Assembly: GCA_945865675.1 (NCBI GenBank)
Contig: CAMBFO010000001.1
Span: forward strand, 27,379 to 91,378
Reading direction: 5' to 3'
DNA from: Comamonas sp. lk
Lineage (GTDB): Bacteria; Pseudomonadota; Gammaproteobacteria; Burkholderiales; Burkholderiaceae_C
Length of the DNA: 64,000 nucleotides
Shown here: piece by piece, positions 26,022-36,722 of the stretch
Layout of the letters: each line of letters begins with the position of its first letter
How positions within the stretch are numbered: the first letter of the stretch is position 1
Translations under genes and position numbers: made by a program
The notes under the pieces: generated by a model
Database searches by the model: none
Told to the model about the DNA's origin: nothing
What the model saw: only the letters and a program-made list of their open reading frames with translations

Positions 26022-26756
26022 CTACGGTCGATCTTCCATGCTACCTGCGCTTTCCCCGTCGTTTTGCAGATAGACCCTACGCTGCAAATAGGAATCCCGC
26101 TTAAAGGAATACTGATCCAGGGCCACCGCATTGACGACATCGTCAGCCTGCAGGTAGCTAGCCCGCAAATCGGTAAAGCTGACAGCCATCATCAGGTCGC
26201 GCAGCACCACATCGTCCACATGGTTGGCCAGGTTGCCCTTCCAGTCCAGGGGATAGACCACAACCTCGATCAAAGTACGCGGGCCCAGCAAGGGCACCAT
26301 GACAAAAGGCCCGGAGGGCACGCCCCAGCGGTTGAGCATCAGGCCGAAATCGGCCGGGTGCTTGTCGATGTCCAGCTTGCTAGCCACATCCACCAAGCCC
26401 AGCAAACCCACGGTGCTGTTGACTGCCACGCGCTTGATGCTGTCCACCGTGGCCTTGGGCCGCAAAGACAATGCATTGTTCGGTATCGACCAGACATCGG
26501 CCAGATTGCCAAAAAAATGGCTCACGCTATTGCGCATCCAGCGCGGCAGCAACTCGGTGTAAGCAATGGCTACAGGGCGCATCACCGCATGATCGAGCAC
26601 TTCATTGAAAGCGTAGATGCCGCGATTGATGCCTTCAAAAGGATCTACCAGATTGGCCGGCTTGGCCGTTTGCGCCCAAGCGCCGGATGCAGCACAAGCG
26701 ATGGCCCCGATACAGGCCCAGGACCGTAAGCGGCCAAGGAAATAAACACTAGGCAT
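26022..26756 (-). CDS. mlaA: MlaA (VacJ) outer-membrane lipid protein
   Basis: Removes mislocalised phospholipids from the outer leaflet and passes them to MlaC. VDPFEGINRGIYAFNEVLD, FFGNLADVWSIPNNAL, LDIDKHPADFGLMLNRWGV and GPFVMVPLLGPRTL are family hallmarks. The 244-residue protein has an N-terminal export signal; the lipobox Cys expected in many MlaA proteins is not evident, since cleavage seems to fall at AWAQ with Cys only inside the hydrophobic core (ACAASG). It overlaps mlaD by one base. Confidence 0.93.
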   Translation of the reverse strand: MPSVYFLGRLRSWACIGAIACAASGAWAQTAKPANLVDPFEGINRGIYAFNEVLDHAVMRPVAIAYTELLPRWMRNSVSHFFGNLADVWSIPNNALSLRPKATVDSIKRVAVNSTVGLLGLVDVASKLDIDKHPADFGLMLNRWGVPSGPFVMVPLLGPRTLIEVVVYPLDWKGNLANHVDDVVLRDLMMAVSFTDLRASYLQADDVVNAVALDQYSFKRDSYLQRRVYLQNDGESAGSMEDRP

Positions 26757-27235
26757 TAGTCTGCTTCTTTGGGCCCGGCGCTGGCTGCGGCTTTGCTATA
26801 CAAAAACTGGCTGATCAGGCTCTCCAGTACGACCGCCGATTGGGTGGTGGTGATCATGGCGCCAGCGGCCAAAATCGCCTCCTCGGCGCCCGCCTCAATA
26901 CCGAGGTATTGCTCTCCGAGCAAGCCGCTGGTCAAAATTTTGAGTGAGCTGTCTTTGGGGAAACGGTAACGACTTTCCATCGCAATATGCACCTGGGCCT
27001 GGAAACTTTTATCGTCGAACACAATTTTTTCCACCCGCCCCACGACCACACCCGCACTGCGCACCGCCGCTTTGGCTTTAAGGCCGCCCACATTATCGAA
27101 CTTGGCCGTCACTTTGTAGGTGGACTGGAAATTGAGACTGAGCAAATTGGCCGACTGCAAGGCCAGAAACAAAATGGCGACTGCGCCAATGAGCACAAAC
27201 AGGCCAACCCACAGATCATTTTTTGAGCGTTGCAT
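26756..27235 (-). CDS. mlaD: MlaD, MCE-domain substrate-binding subunit
   Basis: Inner-membrane anchored MCE protein that forms the hexameric lipid ring of MlaFEDB. It has one transmembrane helix (LWVGLFVLIGAVAILFLAL), then the MCE core VTAKFDNVGGLKAKAAVRSAGVVVGRVEKI and SSLKILTSGLLGEQYLGIE. Length is 159 residues. Confidence 0.95.
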   Translation of the reverse strand: MQRSKNDLWVGLFVLIGAVAILFLALQSANLLSLNFQSTYKVTAKFDNVGGLKAKAAVRSAGVVVGRVEKIVFDDKSFQAQVHIAMESRYRFPKDSSLKILTSGLLGEQYLGIEAGAEEAILAAGAMITTTQSAVVLESLISQFLYSKAAASAGPKEAD

Positions 27236-27261
27236 GCGAATTCTTTCTGGATAAGCGGTCG

Positions 27262-28044
27262 CTAAATCGTAAACATCATGGCGGTGAGGACAAAGTCCAT
27301 GACCAACACCGACAAAGAGGCCATCACCACGGTGCGGGTGGTGGCGCTGGCCACCCCTTCGGGGGTTGCTTGCGCGACATAGCCTTGCAATAGTGCGACG
27401 TAGGTAACGGCAAAACCAAAAATGATGCTCTTGATGATGCCATTGCCCACATCACGCCAAACGTCCACGCCGCCCTGAATCTGGCTCCAAAAGGAGCCGG
27501 AATCCACACCTATCATCACCACGCCGACCACCCAGCCGCCCACAATACCCATGGCGCTGAACACTGCGGCAAGCAAGGGCATGGCAATCACACCGCCCCA
27601 AAAGCGTGGCGCCAGTACCCGTAGCACGGGATCCACTGCCATCATTTCCATGACGCTGATTTGTTCGCCGGCTTTCATTAAGCCGATTTCTGCGGTCAGC
27701 GAGGTGCCGGCACGCCCGGCGAAAAGCAAAGCCGTGACCACCGGCCCCAACTCGCGCACCAGGCTGAGCGCCACCAGCAGGCCAAGGGCCTCGGAGGAGC
27801 CATAGCGCTGCAAGGTGTAGTAACCCTGTAAGCCAAACACAAAGCCCACAAACAAACCGGAAAACGCAATGATGACCAGCGAATAATTGCCCAAAAAATG
27901 AATCTGGTCGCGGATCAGTCCAAAGCGCTGCAAACTAGAGCGCAAGGTAAGCAGCAAACGCACAAACAAGCGCGCGCCGTAGCCGATGTGCGCCAACTTT
28001 TCGCGCACTGCAAAACCTAGATTGCGCAGGGCTTGGGCCATCAT
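27262..28044 (-). CDS. mlaE: MlaE, permease of the Mla phospholipid transporter
   Basis: Polytopic permease of 260 residues. Family segments are YSLVIIAFSGLFVGFVFGLQGYYTLQRYGS, LGPVVTALLFAGRAGTSLTAEIGLMKAGEQI and RFWGGVIAMPLLAA. Two consecutive ATGs open it; the first overlaps the mlaF stop by four bases. Confidence 0.95.
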   Translation of the reverse strand: MMAQALRNLGFAVREKLAHIGYGARLFVRLLLTLRSSLQRFGLIRDQIHFLGNYSLVIIAFSGLFVGFVFGLQGYYTLQRYGSSEALGLLVALSLVRELGPVVTALLFAGRAGTSLTAEIGLMKAGEQISVMEMMAVDPVLRVLAPRFWGGVIAMPLLAAVFSAMGIVGGWVVGVVMIGVDSGSFWSQIQGGVDVWRDVGNGIIKSIIFGFAVTYVALLQGYVAQATPEGVASATTRTVVMASLSVLVMDFVLTAMMFTI

Positions 28045-28856
28045 GGCGCTGTCTCCACGCCAAAGTCTTGCGCCATCTCGAGCGCGGGGTAGTGAAAGCG
28101 CACCGGGCCATCGGTCCGTGCATGTACGTACTGGTATACCAAGGGATCGGTGCTTTCGCGCACATGCTGGGGCGTACCTTCGGTGGCGACACGGCCATTG
28201 GCCAAAATTACCACATGGTCGGCAATACCAAAGGTTTGTTCCAACTCGTGGGACACAAAAATACTGGTCAGGCCCATGGTGTCATTAAGCTGGCGAATTA
28301 AATGCGCTGAGGTACCCAGGGAAATCGGATCCAGGCCGGAAAAGGGTTCGTCATACATCACCAGTTCCGGGTCGAGCGCTATCGCGCGCGCCAAGGCAAT
28401 GCGCCTGGCCATACCGCCAGAGACTTCGCTGGGCATCAGATCGCGCGCACCGCGCAGGCCCACGGCCTGCAACTTCATCAACACGATGTCCCGAATGAGC
28501 GGCTCGGGCAGCGCAGTGTGTTCGCGCAGGGGGAAAGCTACATTGTCAAAAACCGAAAGGTCTGCAAACAAGGCACCAAACTGAAAAAGCATACCCATGC
28601 GCCGGCGCGCTTCGTACAAAGCACTTTGCTCCATAGCGCAGATGTCCTGGCCATCAAAAAGTACCCGGCCGCTTTGGGCCCGGATTTGTCCGCCGATCAG
28701 GCGCAACAAGGTAGTTTTTCCGCCGCCGCTGGCACCCATCAGCGCCGTCACTTTACCGCGCGGCACGCTAAAACTAGTGCCATCCAAAATCAGGCGTTCG
28801 TGGTAGGCGAAGCTCAGATTGTCAATGCGTACAAGGGGGTCGGAGGCAGCAGGCAT
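28041..28856 (-). CDS. mlaF: MlaF, ATP-binding subunit of the Mla phospholipid transporter
   Basis: ATPase of the MlaFEDB complex. Walker A is LMGASGGGKTTLLR, the signature is SEVSGGMARRIALARA, and Walker B is LVMYDEPFSGLDP; the switch His follows in IFVSHELEQT. At 271 residues it has the C-terminal extension that contacts MlaB. It is the first gene of mlaFEDACB and follows a 118-base gap after gltD where its promoter should lie; no clear hexamers were seen there. Confidence 0.95.
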   Translation of the reverse strand: MPAASDPLVRIDNLSFAYHERLILDGTSFSVPRGKVTALMGASGGGKTTLLRLIGGQIRAQSGRVLFDGQDICAMEQSALYEARRRMGMLFQFGALFADLSVFDNVAFPLREHTALPEPLIRDIVLMKLQAVGLRGARDLMPSEVSGGMARRIALARAIALDPELVMYDEPFSGLDPISLGTSAHLIRQLNDTMGLTSIFVSHELEQTFGIADHVVILANGRVATEGTPQHVRESTDPLVYQYVHARTDGPVRFHYPALEMAQDFGVETAP

Positions 28857-28974
28857 GGTGCGATAGGGTAGGCTCGCATCATAAGGGCTAGGCCGACCTC
28901 TAACCCGCGCTTTGGCAGTCTTGGCGAAAAGTTAGGCCGGACATTTACTAAGATTTACACGCGCGGGCATGCGC

Positions 28975-30441
28975 CTAGCGCGGCAGCTCGCTCGTGCCCA
29001 TCAAAAATTCATCGATCGCGCGTGCCGCCTGGCGCCCCTCGCGGATCGCCCAAACCACCAAGGACTGACCGCGCCGCATATCGCCCGCGGCAAACACCCT
29101 GGGCAGGTTGGTGGCATAGGCGCTAGCGCCTTCGGTGGACGCTTTGGCGTTAGAGCGACCGTCCTTGACCACACCAAAAGCGTCCAGCACGCTGGCCACC
29201 GGATGCACAAAGCCCATTGCTAGCAGCACCAAATCCGCCTGGTAGGTTTTCTCCGTGCCAGGCACTTCCACCAACTTGCCGGCTTTCATTTCCACGTGCA
29301 CCGTGGTCAGGGTTTTGACCTTGCCTTTTTCACCGGAAAAGGACTTGGTGGACACCGCAAATTCGCGCCCGCAGCCTTCTTCGTGGCTGGAACTGGTGCG
29401 CAATTTCAGAGGCCAGTAAGGCCAGGTAAGAGGCCGGTCTTCCACTTCGGGCGGCTGCGGCATCACTTCAAACTGGGTGACACTGGCCGCGCCATGGCGG
29501 TTGCTAGTGCCTACGCAGTCCGAGCCGGTATCGCCGCCGCCAATAACGATGACATGCTTGCCGTCGGCACGCAATTGGCCGGGAAATTTATCGCCGGCGT
29601 TGACTTTGTTTTGCTGGGGCAAAAACTCCATGGCGAAATGGATTCCATCGAGCTCGCGGCCCGGCACCGGTAAGTCACGCGACTGCTCCGAACCACCGGC
29701 GAGCAATACCGCATCAAAGTCTTTTTGCAATTGTGCTGCGGACACCGTTTCTTGGGCCCAGTTGGTAACTTTGGAATCCTTGGGCAACTCGCCCACCAGC
29801 ACGCCAGTGCGCACGCTTACCCCTTCGGCCTGCAACTGCGCCATGCGCCGGTCGATATGGCCCTTGTCCATTTTGAAGTCCGGAATGCCGTAGCGCAGCA
29901 GGCCGCCGACGCGGTCATTTTTTTCAAACACCGTGACTGCATGGCCGACGCGCGCCAGTTGCTGCGCTGCTGCCAGACCGGCAGGGCCGGAGCCAATGAC
30001 AGCTACTTTTTTACCCGTCTGCTGCGCTGCGGGCTGGGCCTGCACCCAGCCCTCAGTCCAGGCGCGGTCGATGATGGCGTGCTCAATGGACTTGATCCCC
30101 ACCGCGTCGTCATTCACATTTAAGGTACACGCCGCCTCGCAGGGCGCGGGGCAGATCCGGCCAGTGAACTCGGGAAAATTATTGGTGCTGTGTAAGACCT
30201 CGATAGCCGCTTTCCAGTCGTCGCGGAACACCAGGTCATTGAAGTCCGGAATGATGTTGTTGACTGGGCAGCCGTTATTGCAAAACGGCGTGCCGCAATC
30301 CATGCAGCGCGCGCTTTGGGTCTTGGCCTGTCGGTCATTCAGACCGATCACAAATTCTTTGTAATTTTTGAGTCGCTCGGGCACAGGCGCATAGCCCTCT
30401 TGGACGCGTGCAAACTCCATGAATCCGGTAATTTTTCCCAT
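28975..30441 (-). CDS. gltD: Glutamate synthase (NADPH) small subunit
   Basis: Electron-input subunit of NADPH-GOGAT. It oxidises NADPH and relays electrons through two [4Fe-4S] clusters to GltB. Cluster Cys boxes are [17 protein letters not shown] and [12 protein letters not shown]. The FAD site is [17 protein letters not shown] and the NADPH site [19 protein letters not shown]. The length of 488 residues is standard. It follows gltB by 32 bases. Confidence 0.96.
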   Translation of the reverse strand: MGKITGFMEFARVQEGYAPVPERLKNYKEFVIGLNDRQAKTQSARCMDCGTPFCNNGCPVNNIIPDFNDLVFRDDWKAAIEVLHSTNNFPEFTGRICPAPCEAACTLNVNDDAVGIKSIEHAIIDRAWTEGWVQAQPAAQQTGKKVAVIGSGPAGLAAAQQLARVGHAVTVFEKNDRVGGLLRYGIPDFKMDKGHIDRRMAQLQAEGVSVRTGVLVGELPKDSKVTNWAQETVSAAQLQKDFDAVLLAGGSEQSRDLPVPGRELDGIHFAMEFLPQQNKVNAGDKFPGQLRADGKHVIVIGGGDTGSDCVGTSNRHGAASVTQFEVMPQPPEVEDRPLTWPYWPLKLRTSSSHEEGCGREFAVSTKSFSGEKGKVKTLTTVHVEMKAGKLVEVPGTEKTYQADLVLLAMGFVHPVASVLDAFGVVKDGRSNAKASTEGASAYATNLPRVFAAGDMRRGQSLVVWAIREGRQAARAIDEFLMGTSELPR

Positions 30442-30473
30442 GATGCTGATCCTGTGTAATCGGTAATGCGCGC

Positions 30474-33400
30474 TTATACCGCTGCGCTGCGCTTGGCCTT
30501 GGCCGCGGTTGGAGTCTTAGCCACTGCGGATTTTTTGGCATGAATTTCGACCAGCGCACGCTTGTATTCCAGAGGGAATACCTTCACGAATTTTGCGCGC
30601 GCGCTGTCCCACTGGTCCAGCAATTCGCGGGCGCGCTTGCTGCCGGTCCAGCGGTTGTGGTCCTCCAGCAATTTACGCAATTGCGCTTCATCGGATTGAA
30701 CCCCGTGCCACACGGCTTTGTCGATCTGCGCTTCTTGCTCCTTGGCACTTAGCACCGGCTCCATGCTGACCATGGCGGTATTGCAGCGGCTGGCGAATTG
30801 ACCGTCCTCGTCATAGACATAAGCGATGCCCCCGCTCATACCGGCGGCAAAGTTACGCCCGGTTCTTCCCAAGACCAGCACGGTGCCGCCCGTCATGTAT
30901 TCGCAGCCATGGTCGCCGGTGCCTTCAACGACCGCCGTCGCACCCGATAGGCGGACCGCAAAGCGCTCACCGGCCACGCCGCTGAAAAAGGCTTCGCCGC
31001 TGGTGGCGCCGTACAGCACGGTATTGCCCACAATGGTATTGCGGATGGCTTCGCCCCGGAAATCAATGCTCGGGCGTACCACCACGCGCCCGCCGGACAA
31101 GCCCTTGCCGGTGTAGTCATTGGCGTCGCCTATCAGGTACAGCGTTACGCCCTTGCATAAAAAGGCGCCAAAGGACTGGCCGCCCGTGCCTTCGAGCTGG
31201 ATACGGATACTGTCATCAGGCAGGCCTTCAGGGTGCACCTTGGTAATCGCGCCCGACAGCATGGCTCCCACGGAGCGGTTCACATTGCGCGCCGCTTCCA
31301 TGAACTGTATTTTTTCGCCTTTGTCGATAGCGGCGCGGCTTTTTTCTATCAGACGCACGTCCAGCGCATTTTCCAGGCCATGGTCCTGCGCTTGATTTTG
31401 AAAACGGGACACGCTGGCAGGCACTTGCGGCTGCGCAAACAAGCGGCTGAAATCCAGGCCGCTGGACTTCCAATGGTCGATGCCCTTGCGCATGTCCAGC
31501 AGATCGGCCCGGCCAATCAAATCGTCGAACTTACGTATGCCCAGCTGCGCCATGATGTGGCGCACTTCTTCAGCCACGAAGAAAAAGTAGTTCACGACAT
31601 GCTCGGGCTTGCCGGAGAATTTTTTGCGCAGCACCGGGTCTTGCGTTGCCACGCCGACTGGGCAGGTGTTGAGATGGCATTTGCGCATCATGATGCAGCC
31701 TTCAACCACCAGCGGCGCAGTGGCAAAGCCGAACTCATCGGCGCCGAGCAAGGCGCCAATGGCCACGTCGCGGCCGGTTTTCATCTGGCCGTCTACCTGC
31801 ACCCGGATGCGGCTGCGCAAACGGTTAAGTACCAGCACTTGCTGCGTCTCGGCCAAGCCGATTTCCCAGGGGCTGCCCGCGTGTTTGATCGAGGACCAGG
31901 GCGAGGCACCGGTGCCGCCGTCATGCCCAGCAATCACCACATGGTCAGCCTTGCATTTGGCCACACCGGCCGCCACCGTGCCCACGCCGATCTCGGAGAC
32001 CAGCTTGACACTGATGTCGGAATGGGGAGCGACGTTTTTGAGGTCGTGAATCAATTGCGCCAGGTCTTCAATGGAATAAATATCGTGGTGGGGGGGCGGC
32101 GAGATCAGGCCGACACCGGGCACCGAGTAGCGCAGTTTGCCGATGTATTCGGACACTTTGCCACCAGGCAACTGCCCGCCTTCGCCGGGCTTAGCGCCTT
32201 GGGCCATCTTGATCTGAATCTGGTCGGCGCTGACCAGGTATTCCGCTGTCACACCAAAGCGGCCCGAAGCCACCTGCTTGATTTTGGAGCGCATCGAGTC
32301 GCCTGCTTGCAATTCGTAGTCGACCTCGAAAATTTCCTTGCCCAAGAGGTCGGACATGGTCTGTCCTTGCTGGATGGGAATGCCTTTGAGCTCATTGCGG
32401 TAGCGCAGCGGGTCTTCACCGCCTTCGCCGGTATTGCTCTTGCCGCCAATGCGGTTCATGGCCACTGCCAGCGTGCTGTGCGCCTCAGTAGAAATAGAGC
32501 CCAGCGACATCGCGCCAGTAGCAAAACGTTTGACAATTTCGGCCGCTGGCTCTACCTCGTCGATGGAGATAGCTTTGGCCGGGTCGATGCGAAATTCAAA
32601 CAGGCCGCGCAAAGTGAGTTGGCGGCGCGTCTGGTCATTAATGATTTGGGAGTACTCTTTATAGGTGCCCCAGTTGTTGGCGCGCGTACTGTGTTGCAGC
32701 TTGGCAATCGCGTCGGGCGTCCACATATGCTCTTCGCCACGCACGCGCCAGGCGTATTCGCCACCGGCATCCAGGGCCTGGGCCAGCACCGGGTCTTTGC
32801 CAAAGGCCAGTTTATGGGTGCGTATGGCTTCTTCAGCGATTTCAAAAACGCCTATGCCTTCAACGCGGCTGGGGGTGCCTGTGAAGTATTTGCGTGCAGT
32901 TTCGCTGGACAGGCCGATCGCCTCGAACAACTGCGCGCCGCAGTAGCTCATATAGGTGCTGACGCCCATCTTGGACATGATTTTGGACAGCCCTTTGCCC
33001 ACGGCTTTGACGTAGTTGTAGATCGCTTTGTCGGCACTGAGCGCACCGGGCAGGCCCTCGCTCATCTGCACCAGTGTTTCCATCGCCAAGTAAGGATGCA
33101 CCGCTTCGGCGCCGTAGCCGGCGAGCACCGCGAAATGGTGCACCTCGCGCGCGCTGCCGGTTTCCACCACCAGCCCGGCGGTGGTGCGCAAGCCTTCGAG
33201 CACCAGGTGCTGGTGGATGGCGGACAAAGCCAGCAAAGCAGGTATGGCGACCTGGGTAGCGCCCATGGCGCGGTCACTGACGATGAGAATATTGTTGCCG
33301 CTCTTGATGGCATCGACTGCCTCGGCGCACAGCGAAGCGAGTTTGGCCTCCACGCCTTCGCGGCCCCAGGCCAGCGGGTAGGTGATATCCAGGGTGTAGC

Positions 33401-35198
33401 TGCGAAATTTGCCCTGGGTGTGGCGCTCTATGTCGCGCAACTTGGCCATGTCGGTGAAGTCGAGCACAGGCTGGGAGACTTCCAGGCGCATCGGCGGGTT
33501 AACTTGGTTGATGTCCAACAAATTGGGCTTGGGGCCCACAAAAGACACCAAGGACATCACGATGGCTTCGCGAATTGGGTCAATCGGCGGATTAGTGACT
33601 TGGGCAAACAGCTGTTTGAAGTAGCTATACAGCGGCTTATTCTTGTCGCTCAGAACGGCCAAGGGGCTGTCGTTGCCCATCGAGCCCAAGGCCTCTTCAC
33701 CCAGACTGGCCATGGGGGCAATCAGGAACTTCAAGTCTTCCTGGGTGTAGCCAAAAGCTTGTTGGCGGTCGAGCAAGCTGGCCGCATGGGGCGCTACAGC
33801 CGGTGCGGCTTCTTCGCTCGCCACATGGTCGATCTTGATGCGCAGGTTTTCAATCCACTGCTTGTAGGGACGGCTATTGGCCAAACCCGATTTGAGTTCT
33901 TCGTCATCGATCATGCGGCCCTGTTCCAGGTCGATCAGGAACATCTTGCCTGGCTGCAAGCGCCATTTGCGCACGATTTTGTTTTCCGGCACCGGTAGTA
34001 CGCCGGATTCCGAGCCCATGATCACCAAATCATCGTCGGTAATGCAATAGCGCGAGGGGCGCAGGCCATTGCGGTCCAGCGTAGCGCCGATCTGGCGACC
34101 ATCGGTAAAAACGATAGAAGCCGGGCCATCCCAAGGTTCGAGCATGGCGGCGTGGTATTCGTAAAAAGCACGGCGGCGCTCGTCCATAGTGCCGTGGTTT
34201 TCCCAGGGCTCGGGGATCATCATCATCATGGCCTGGCTGATGGGGTAGCCGGCCATGGTCAGCAGTTCCAGACAGTTGTCAAAAGTGGCCGTGTCGGACT
34301 GACCGGCAAAGCTGATGGGATACAGCTTTTTCAGGTCGGCGGCGAGCACGGGCGAGGACATCACGCCCTCGCGGGCTTTCATCCAGTTGTAATTGCCTTT
34401 GACGGTGTTGATTTCGCCGTTATGCGCCACGTAGCGGTAAGGGTGGGCCAGCGGCCATTCCGGAAAGGTGTTGGTGGAAAAACGCTGGTGCACCAGGCCC
34501 AGTGCGGAAATGCAGCGCGCGTCTTCCAAGTCTTTGAAGTAGGTGCCCACCTGGTCAGCCAGCAGCAAACCTTTGTAGATCACCGTGCGGCTGGACATGC
34601 TGGGAACATAGTATTCCTTGCTGTGCTTGAGGTTGAGGTGCTGGATAGCGGCGCTGGCGGTTTTTCGGATCACATAGAGCTTGCGCTCGAGCGCGTCCTG
34701 CACAATCACATCGTTACCGCGTCCGATAAACACCTGGCGTATCACCGGCTCTTTATCCCGCACCGTGGGGGACATGGGCATCTCGGCATTGAGCGGCACA
34801 TCGCGCCAGCCCAAAAGCACCTGGCCTTCGGCCTTGATAGCGCGTTCCATTTCCTGCTCACAGGCCAGACGTGAGGCATGCTCTTTGGGCAGGAATATCA
34901 TGCCAACGCCGTATTCGCCAGCGGCGGGTAATTGCACCCCCTGGGCCGCCATTTCTTCGCGGTAGAGCGCATCGGGCAATTGAATCAATATGCCGGCGCC
35001 ATCGCCCATGAGTTTGTCTGCGCCCACCGCACCGCGATGGTCCAGGTTTTCCAGAATCTTGAGTGCGTTGCTGACAATGCTATGGCTCTTCTCGCCCCGG
35101 ATGTGCGCCACAAAGCCCACGCCACAAGCGTCATGCTCCTGCTCCCCCGCATACAAACCAAATTGCTGCAAATGCTCCCTCTCGGCCGCCGTGGTCAT
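30474..35198 (-). CDS. gltB: Glutamate synthase (NADPH) large subunit
   Basis: Glutamine:2-oxoglutarate amidotransferase, the main ammonia assimilation partner of glutamine synthetase. The N-terminal class II amidotransferase domain carries the nucleophile Cys in [12 protein letters not shown], exposed after removal of a short propeptide. A central domain, the FMN-binding synthase domain and the beta-helix GXGXG domain (from about residue 1290) follow. The 3Fe-4S Cys box is [15 protein letters not shown]. The length of 1574 residues is usual. AGGAG precedes the ATG at 35198. A large open frame on the opposite strand (31233-33998) is a composition shadow. Confidence 0.97.
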   Translation of the reverse strand: MTTAAEREHLQQFGLYAGEQEHDACGVGFVAHIRGEKSHSIVSNALKILENLDHRGAVGADKLMGDGAGILIQLPDALYREEMAAQGVQLPAAGEYGVGMIFLPKEHASRLACEQEMERAIKAEGQVLLGWRDVPLNAEMPMSPTVRDKEPVIRQVFIGRGNDVIVQDALERKLYVIRKTASAAIQHLNLKHSKEYYVPSMSSRTVIYKGLLLADQVGTYFKDLEDARCISALGLVHQRFSTNTFPEWPLAHPYRYVAHNGEINTVKGNYNWMKAREGVMSSPVLAADLKKLYPISFAGQSDTATFDNCLELLTMAGYPISQAMMMMIPEPWENHGTMDERRRAFYEYHAAMLEPWDGPASIVFTDGRQIGATLDRNGLRPSRYCITDDDLVIMGSESGVLPVPENKIVRKWRLQPGKMFLIDLEQGRMIDDEELKSGLANSRPYKQWIENLRIKIDHVASEEAAPAVAPHAASLLDRQQAFGYTQEDLKFLIAPMASLGEEALGSMGNDSPLAVLSDKNKPLYSYFKQLFAQVTNPPIDPIREAIVMSLVSFVGPKPNLLDINQVNPPMRLEVSQPVLDFTDMAKLRDIERHTQGKFRSYTLDITYPLAWGREGVEAKLASLCAEAVDAIKSGNNILIVSDRAMGATQVAIPALLALSAIHQHLVLEGLRTTAGLVVETGSAREVHHFAVLAGYGAEAVHPYLAMETLVQMSEGLPGALSADKAIYNYVKAVGKGLSKIMSKMGVSTYMSYCGAQLFEAIGLSSETARKYFTGTPSRVEGIGVFEIAEEAIRTHKLAFGKDPVLAQALDAGGEYAWRVRGEEHMWTPDAIAKLQHSTRANNWGTYKEYSQIINDQTRRQLTLRGLFEFRIDPAKAISIDEVEPAAEIVKRFATGAMSLGSISTEAHSTLAVAMNRIGGKSNTGEGGEDPLRYRNELKGIPIQQGQTMSDLLGKEIFEVDYELQAGDSMRSKIKQVASGRFGVTAEYLVSADQIQIKMAQGAKPGEGGQLPGGKVSEYIGKLRYSVPGVGLISPPPHHDIYSIEDLAQLIHDLKNVAPHSDISVKLVSEIGVGTVAAGVAKCKADHVVIAGHDGGTGASPWSSIKHAGSPWEIGLAETQQVLVLNRLRSRIRVQVDGQMKTGRDVAIGALLGADEFGFATAPLVVEGCIMMRKCHLNTCPVGVATQDPVLRKKFSGKPEHVVNYFFFVAEEVRHIMAQLGIRKFDDLIGRADLLDMRKGIDHWKSSGLDFSRLFAQPQVPASVSRFQNQAQDHGLENALDVRLIEKSRAAIDKGEKIQFMEAARNVNRSVGAMLSGAITKVHPEGLPDDSIRIQLEGTGGQSFGAFLCKGVTLYLIGDANDYTGKGLSGGRVVVRPSIDFRGEAIRNTIVGNTVLYGATSGEAFFSGVAGERFAVRLSGATAVVEGTGDHGCEYMTGGTVLVLGRTGRNFAAGMSGGIAYVYDEDGQFASRCNTAMVSMEPVLSAKEQEAQIDKAVWHGVQSDEAQLRKLLEDHNRWTGSKRARELLDQWDSARAKFVKVFPLEYKRALVEIHAKKSAVAKTPTAAKAKRSAAV

Positions 35199-35264
35199 AA
35201 CCCGCTCCTGGAAAATTACAAAGGACGATAAGCATACTGCAATGCAGCATCTTTCATTGAAAAA

Positions 35265-35340
35265 TAATTGGGGTCAGATCCCAATTAAATCAAAAGGGAA
35301 CGGAATTCTGATTAATTGGGGACAGATTAAATTCACCGTT
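35265..35340. repeat. GGGG(T/A)CAGAT repeat pair with hairpin upstream of gltB
   Basis: The first copy folds as TAATTGGG-GTCAGAT-CCCAATTA (35265-35287), a perfect 8-bp stem. A second, non-hairpin copy AATTGGGGACAGATTAAATT follows at 35314. This AATTGGGGTCAGAT motif is often seen beside RAYT-type transposase genes and probably derives from the element. It lies between the gltB start and the end of the RAYT gene. Confidence 0.6.
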
Positions 35341-35373
35341 CAGTTCGCTGCCCGCAAATACCTAACTAAATAG

Positions 35374-35419
35374 GTGGGGCGGGCATCTCGGGCGGAGCAT
35401 GCATCATCCGCCGCCCCAC
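35374..35419. repeat. Bulged double-stem palindrome downstream of RAYT (REP-like)
   Basis: An outer stem GTGGGGC/GCCCCAC (35374-35380 with 35413-35419) directly abuts an inner stem GGCGGA/TCCGCC (35391-35396 with 35407-35412). There is a ten-base bulge on one side and loop GCATGCATCA. The long bulged hairpin shape and its position just 23 bases past the RAYT stop fit a REP-type element recognised by such proteins. Other genomic copies would be needed to prove it. Confidence 0.5.
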
Positions 35420-35441
35420 AGAAAATCGAGTGGGCAGGCAA

Positions 35442-36143
35442 TTACGGAATTTCGGGCCGCGCCGCAGCAGGCCTGCCGGCCTTGGACTTGCTGATGCGGC
35501 GGTCGGTTCGTTTTTGCAAATCTGCAACAAAATCCGGCTCACCCAGCGCCCAACCGCTGAGGGTTGCGTCGGTCAGGGCTTGCTGTGCGGCGCCATCCAC
35601 CCCGGATTGCACCCAGGCCTGGTAAGCAGCCTCGCGGGCGAAGGGGGTGTTGCCCATTTCCCAATACAGAGGGTGCGGGTTGACCAAGGGGTCGGCGCGC
35701 ACCCCGGTGTAATGCGCATACGAGGACCAGGGATAGTCTTGCGGCCCTGCCACCATGCCCGCGCGCACCGGGTTCAAGTCGATATAGGCCATGCACTGCA
35801 ATAAATAGCGCTCCGTTTGCAGCACGGTGGAGCGGTAACGCCCTTCCCATAAGGTGCCGGTACGCGCTTGTTTGCGGTTGAAATACTGCACATAGCTGCG
35901 GCCCACAGCTTGCATCATGCGCGGCAGGCCTTCGGATTCCTCGGGGGTGAGTAACAGATGGAAATGGTTGCTCATCAGCACATAGGAATGCACCGCCACC
36001 TGGCATTCACGGGCCTGCGTGCGCAGCAAGTCCAGCAAATAGCGGTAATCGGCGGCGCTGGTAAATATCGCCTGCCGGTTGTTGCCCCGCTGAATAATGT
36101 GGTGCGGGTAGCCGGACAGACTGAGGCGGGGTAGGCGGGCCAT
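35442..36143 (-). CDS. REP-associated tyrosine transposase (RAYT, Y1 family)
   Basis: Single-domain HUH/Y1 transposase-like protein of 233 residues, of the group that handles REP palindromes by single-strand cleavage. The start YPHHIIQRGNNRQAIF, HUH motif HSYVLMSNHFHLLLTP (His-Phe-His) and catalytic Tyr region in AVGRSYVQYFNRKQARTGTLWEGRYRST are intact, followed by YIDLNPVRAGMV and YPWSSYAHYTG. It appears functional. Hairpins lie close on both sides. The C-terminal tail is basic and Pro/Ala-rich. Confidence 0.93.
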   Translation of the reverse strand: MARLPRLSLSGYPHHIIQRGNNRQAIFTSAADYRYLLDLLRTQARECQVAVHSYVLMSNHFHLLLTPEESEGLPRMMQAVGRSYVQYFNRKQARTGTLWEGRYRSTVLQTERYLLQCMAYIDLNPVRAGMVAGPQDYPWSSYAHYTGVRADPLVNPHPLYWEMGNTPFAREAAYQAWVQSGVDGAAQQALTDATLSGWALGEPDFVADLQKRTDRRISKSKAGRPAAARPEIP

Positions 36144-36147
36144 AGGC

Positions 36148-36169
36148 GATGGGGTGGGTTTGCCCCATC
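36148..36169. repeat. Hairpin at the start of the RAYT gene
   Basis: GATGGGG-TGGGTTTG-CCCCATC (36148-36154 with 36163-36169) lies five bases upstream of the RAYT start codon. It differs in sequence from the palindromes on the other side but shares the G4/C4 stem. It could be the element's end or a hairpin that limits expression. Confidence 0.45.
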
Positions 36170-36217
36170 TTATCCCTAACCCGTCCCTAATTTACCGTGT
36201 CGGCCCGCGCCATCTCG

Positions 36218-36685
36218 TTAGCGTGGAGCCCGGGTCACGCGCACCTTGCCGCCGGAAGTCACGATGATGACAGCGTCACCCGCCAAAAGGGTTTCATTGC
36301 CCTTAGCCTGTACGATGGCACGGCGATCGCCATTGCGCAATTGGACGATGATTTCAACGGCCTCTTCCTTGGTTCCCATGCGCTCGATCGCATTGCCGAC
36401 TATTGCGCCGGCCACGCCGGCCAAGATACCAAGGCTGGTTTTTTCACGCTCAATGCTGCTGCCACCACTGCCGACCATGGCGCCAACCACACCGCCTGCG
36501 GCTGCACCCATACCGGACTGGCTACCGTCAACGGTAACGGGCCGGATGGTAATAATCACGCCGTCCTGCACCAGGGCGGCCACTTGGGCGTCTTGGCGGC
36601 TGATCACATCCGGACTGCTGGTAGCGCAGGCGCTCAGGATGGCCACCAAGGCCACCATACCAACACTTTGAACTATGTTTTTCAT
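36218..36685 (-). CDS. Glycine-zipper outer-membrane lipoprotein (SlyB/Pcp-like)
   Basis: A 155-residue lipoprotein of the 17 kDa antigen/SlyB type. The signal peptide ends in a lipobox (VALVAILSACATS, Cys near residue 20). A Gly-zipper 2TM region follows (GMGAAAGGVVGAMVG and LGILAGVAGAIVGNAIE), then a beta-rich C-terminus ending in VIIVTSGGKVRVTR. I use the ATG at 36685; the reading frame extends upstream without support. SlyB-like proteins stabilise the outer membrane. It stands alone between the RAYT gene and two strong hairpins. Confidence 0.85.
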   Translation of the reverse strand: MKNIVQSVGMVALVAILSACATSSPDVISRQDAQVAALVQDGVIITIRPVTVDGSQSGMGAAAGGVVGAMVGSGGSSIEREKTSLGILAGVAGAIVGNAIERMGTKEEAVEIIVQLRNGDRRAIVQAKGNETLLAGDAVIIVTSGGKVRVTRAPR

Positions 36686-36722
36686 AAGAATGCCTTTAGA
36701 TTTACAAAAATTCAATGACTGA

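Noticed and set aside
28899-28936. TCTAAC...GTTAGG inverted pair upstream of mlaF
   Set aside because: Only 38 bases apart, no cassette context; probably chance or promoter structure.
31233-33998. A 921-codon open frame on the plus strand opposite gltB
   Set aside because: It lies fully antisense to well-conserved gltB, its translation has no recognisable domain and is His/Gln/Ala-rich as expected of a high-GC shadow frame.
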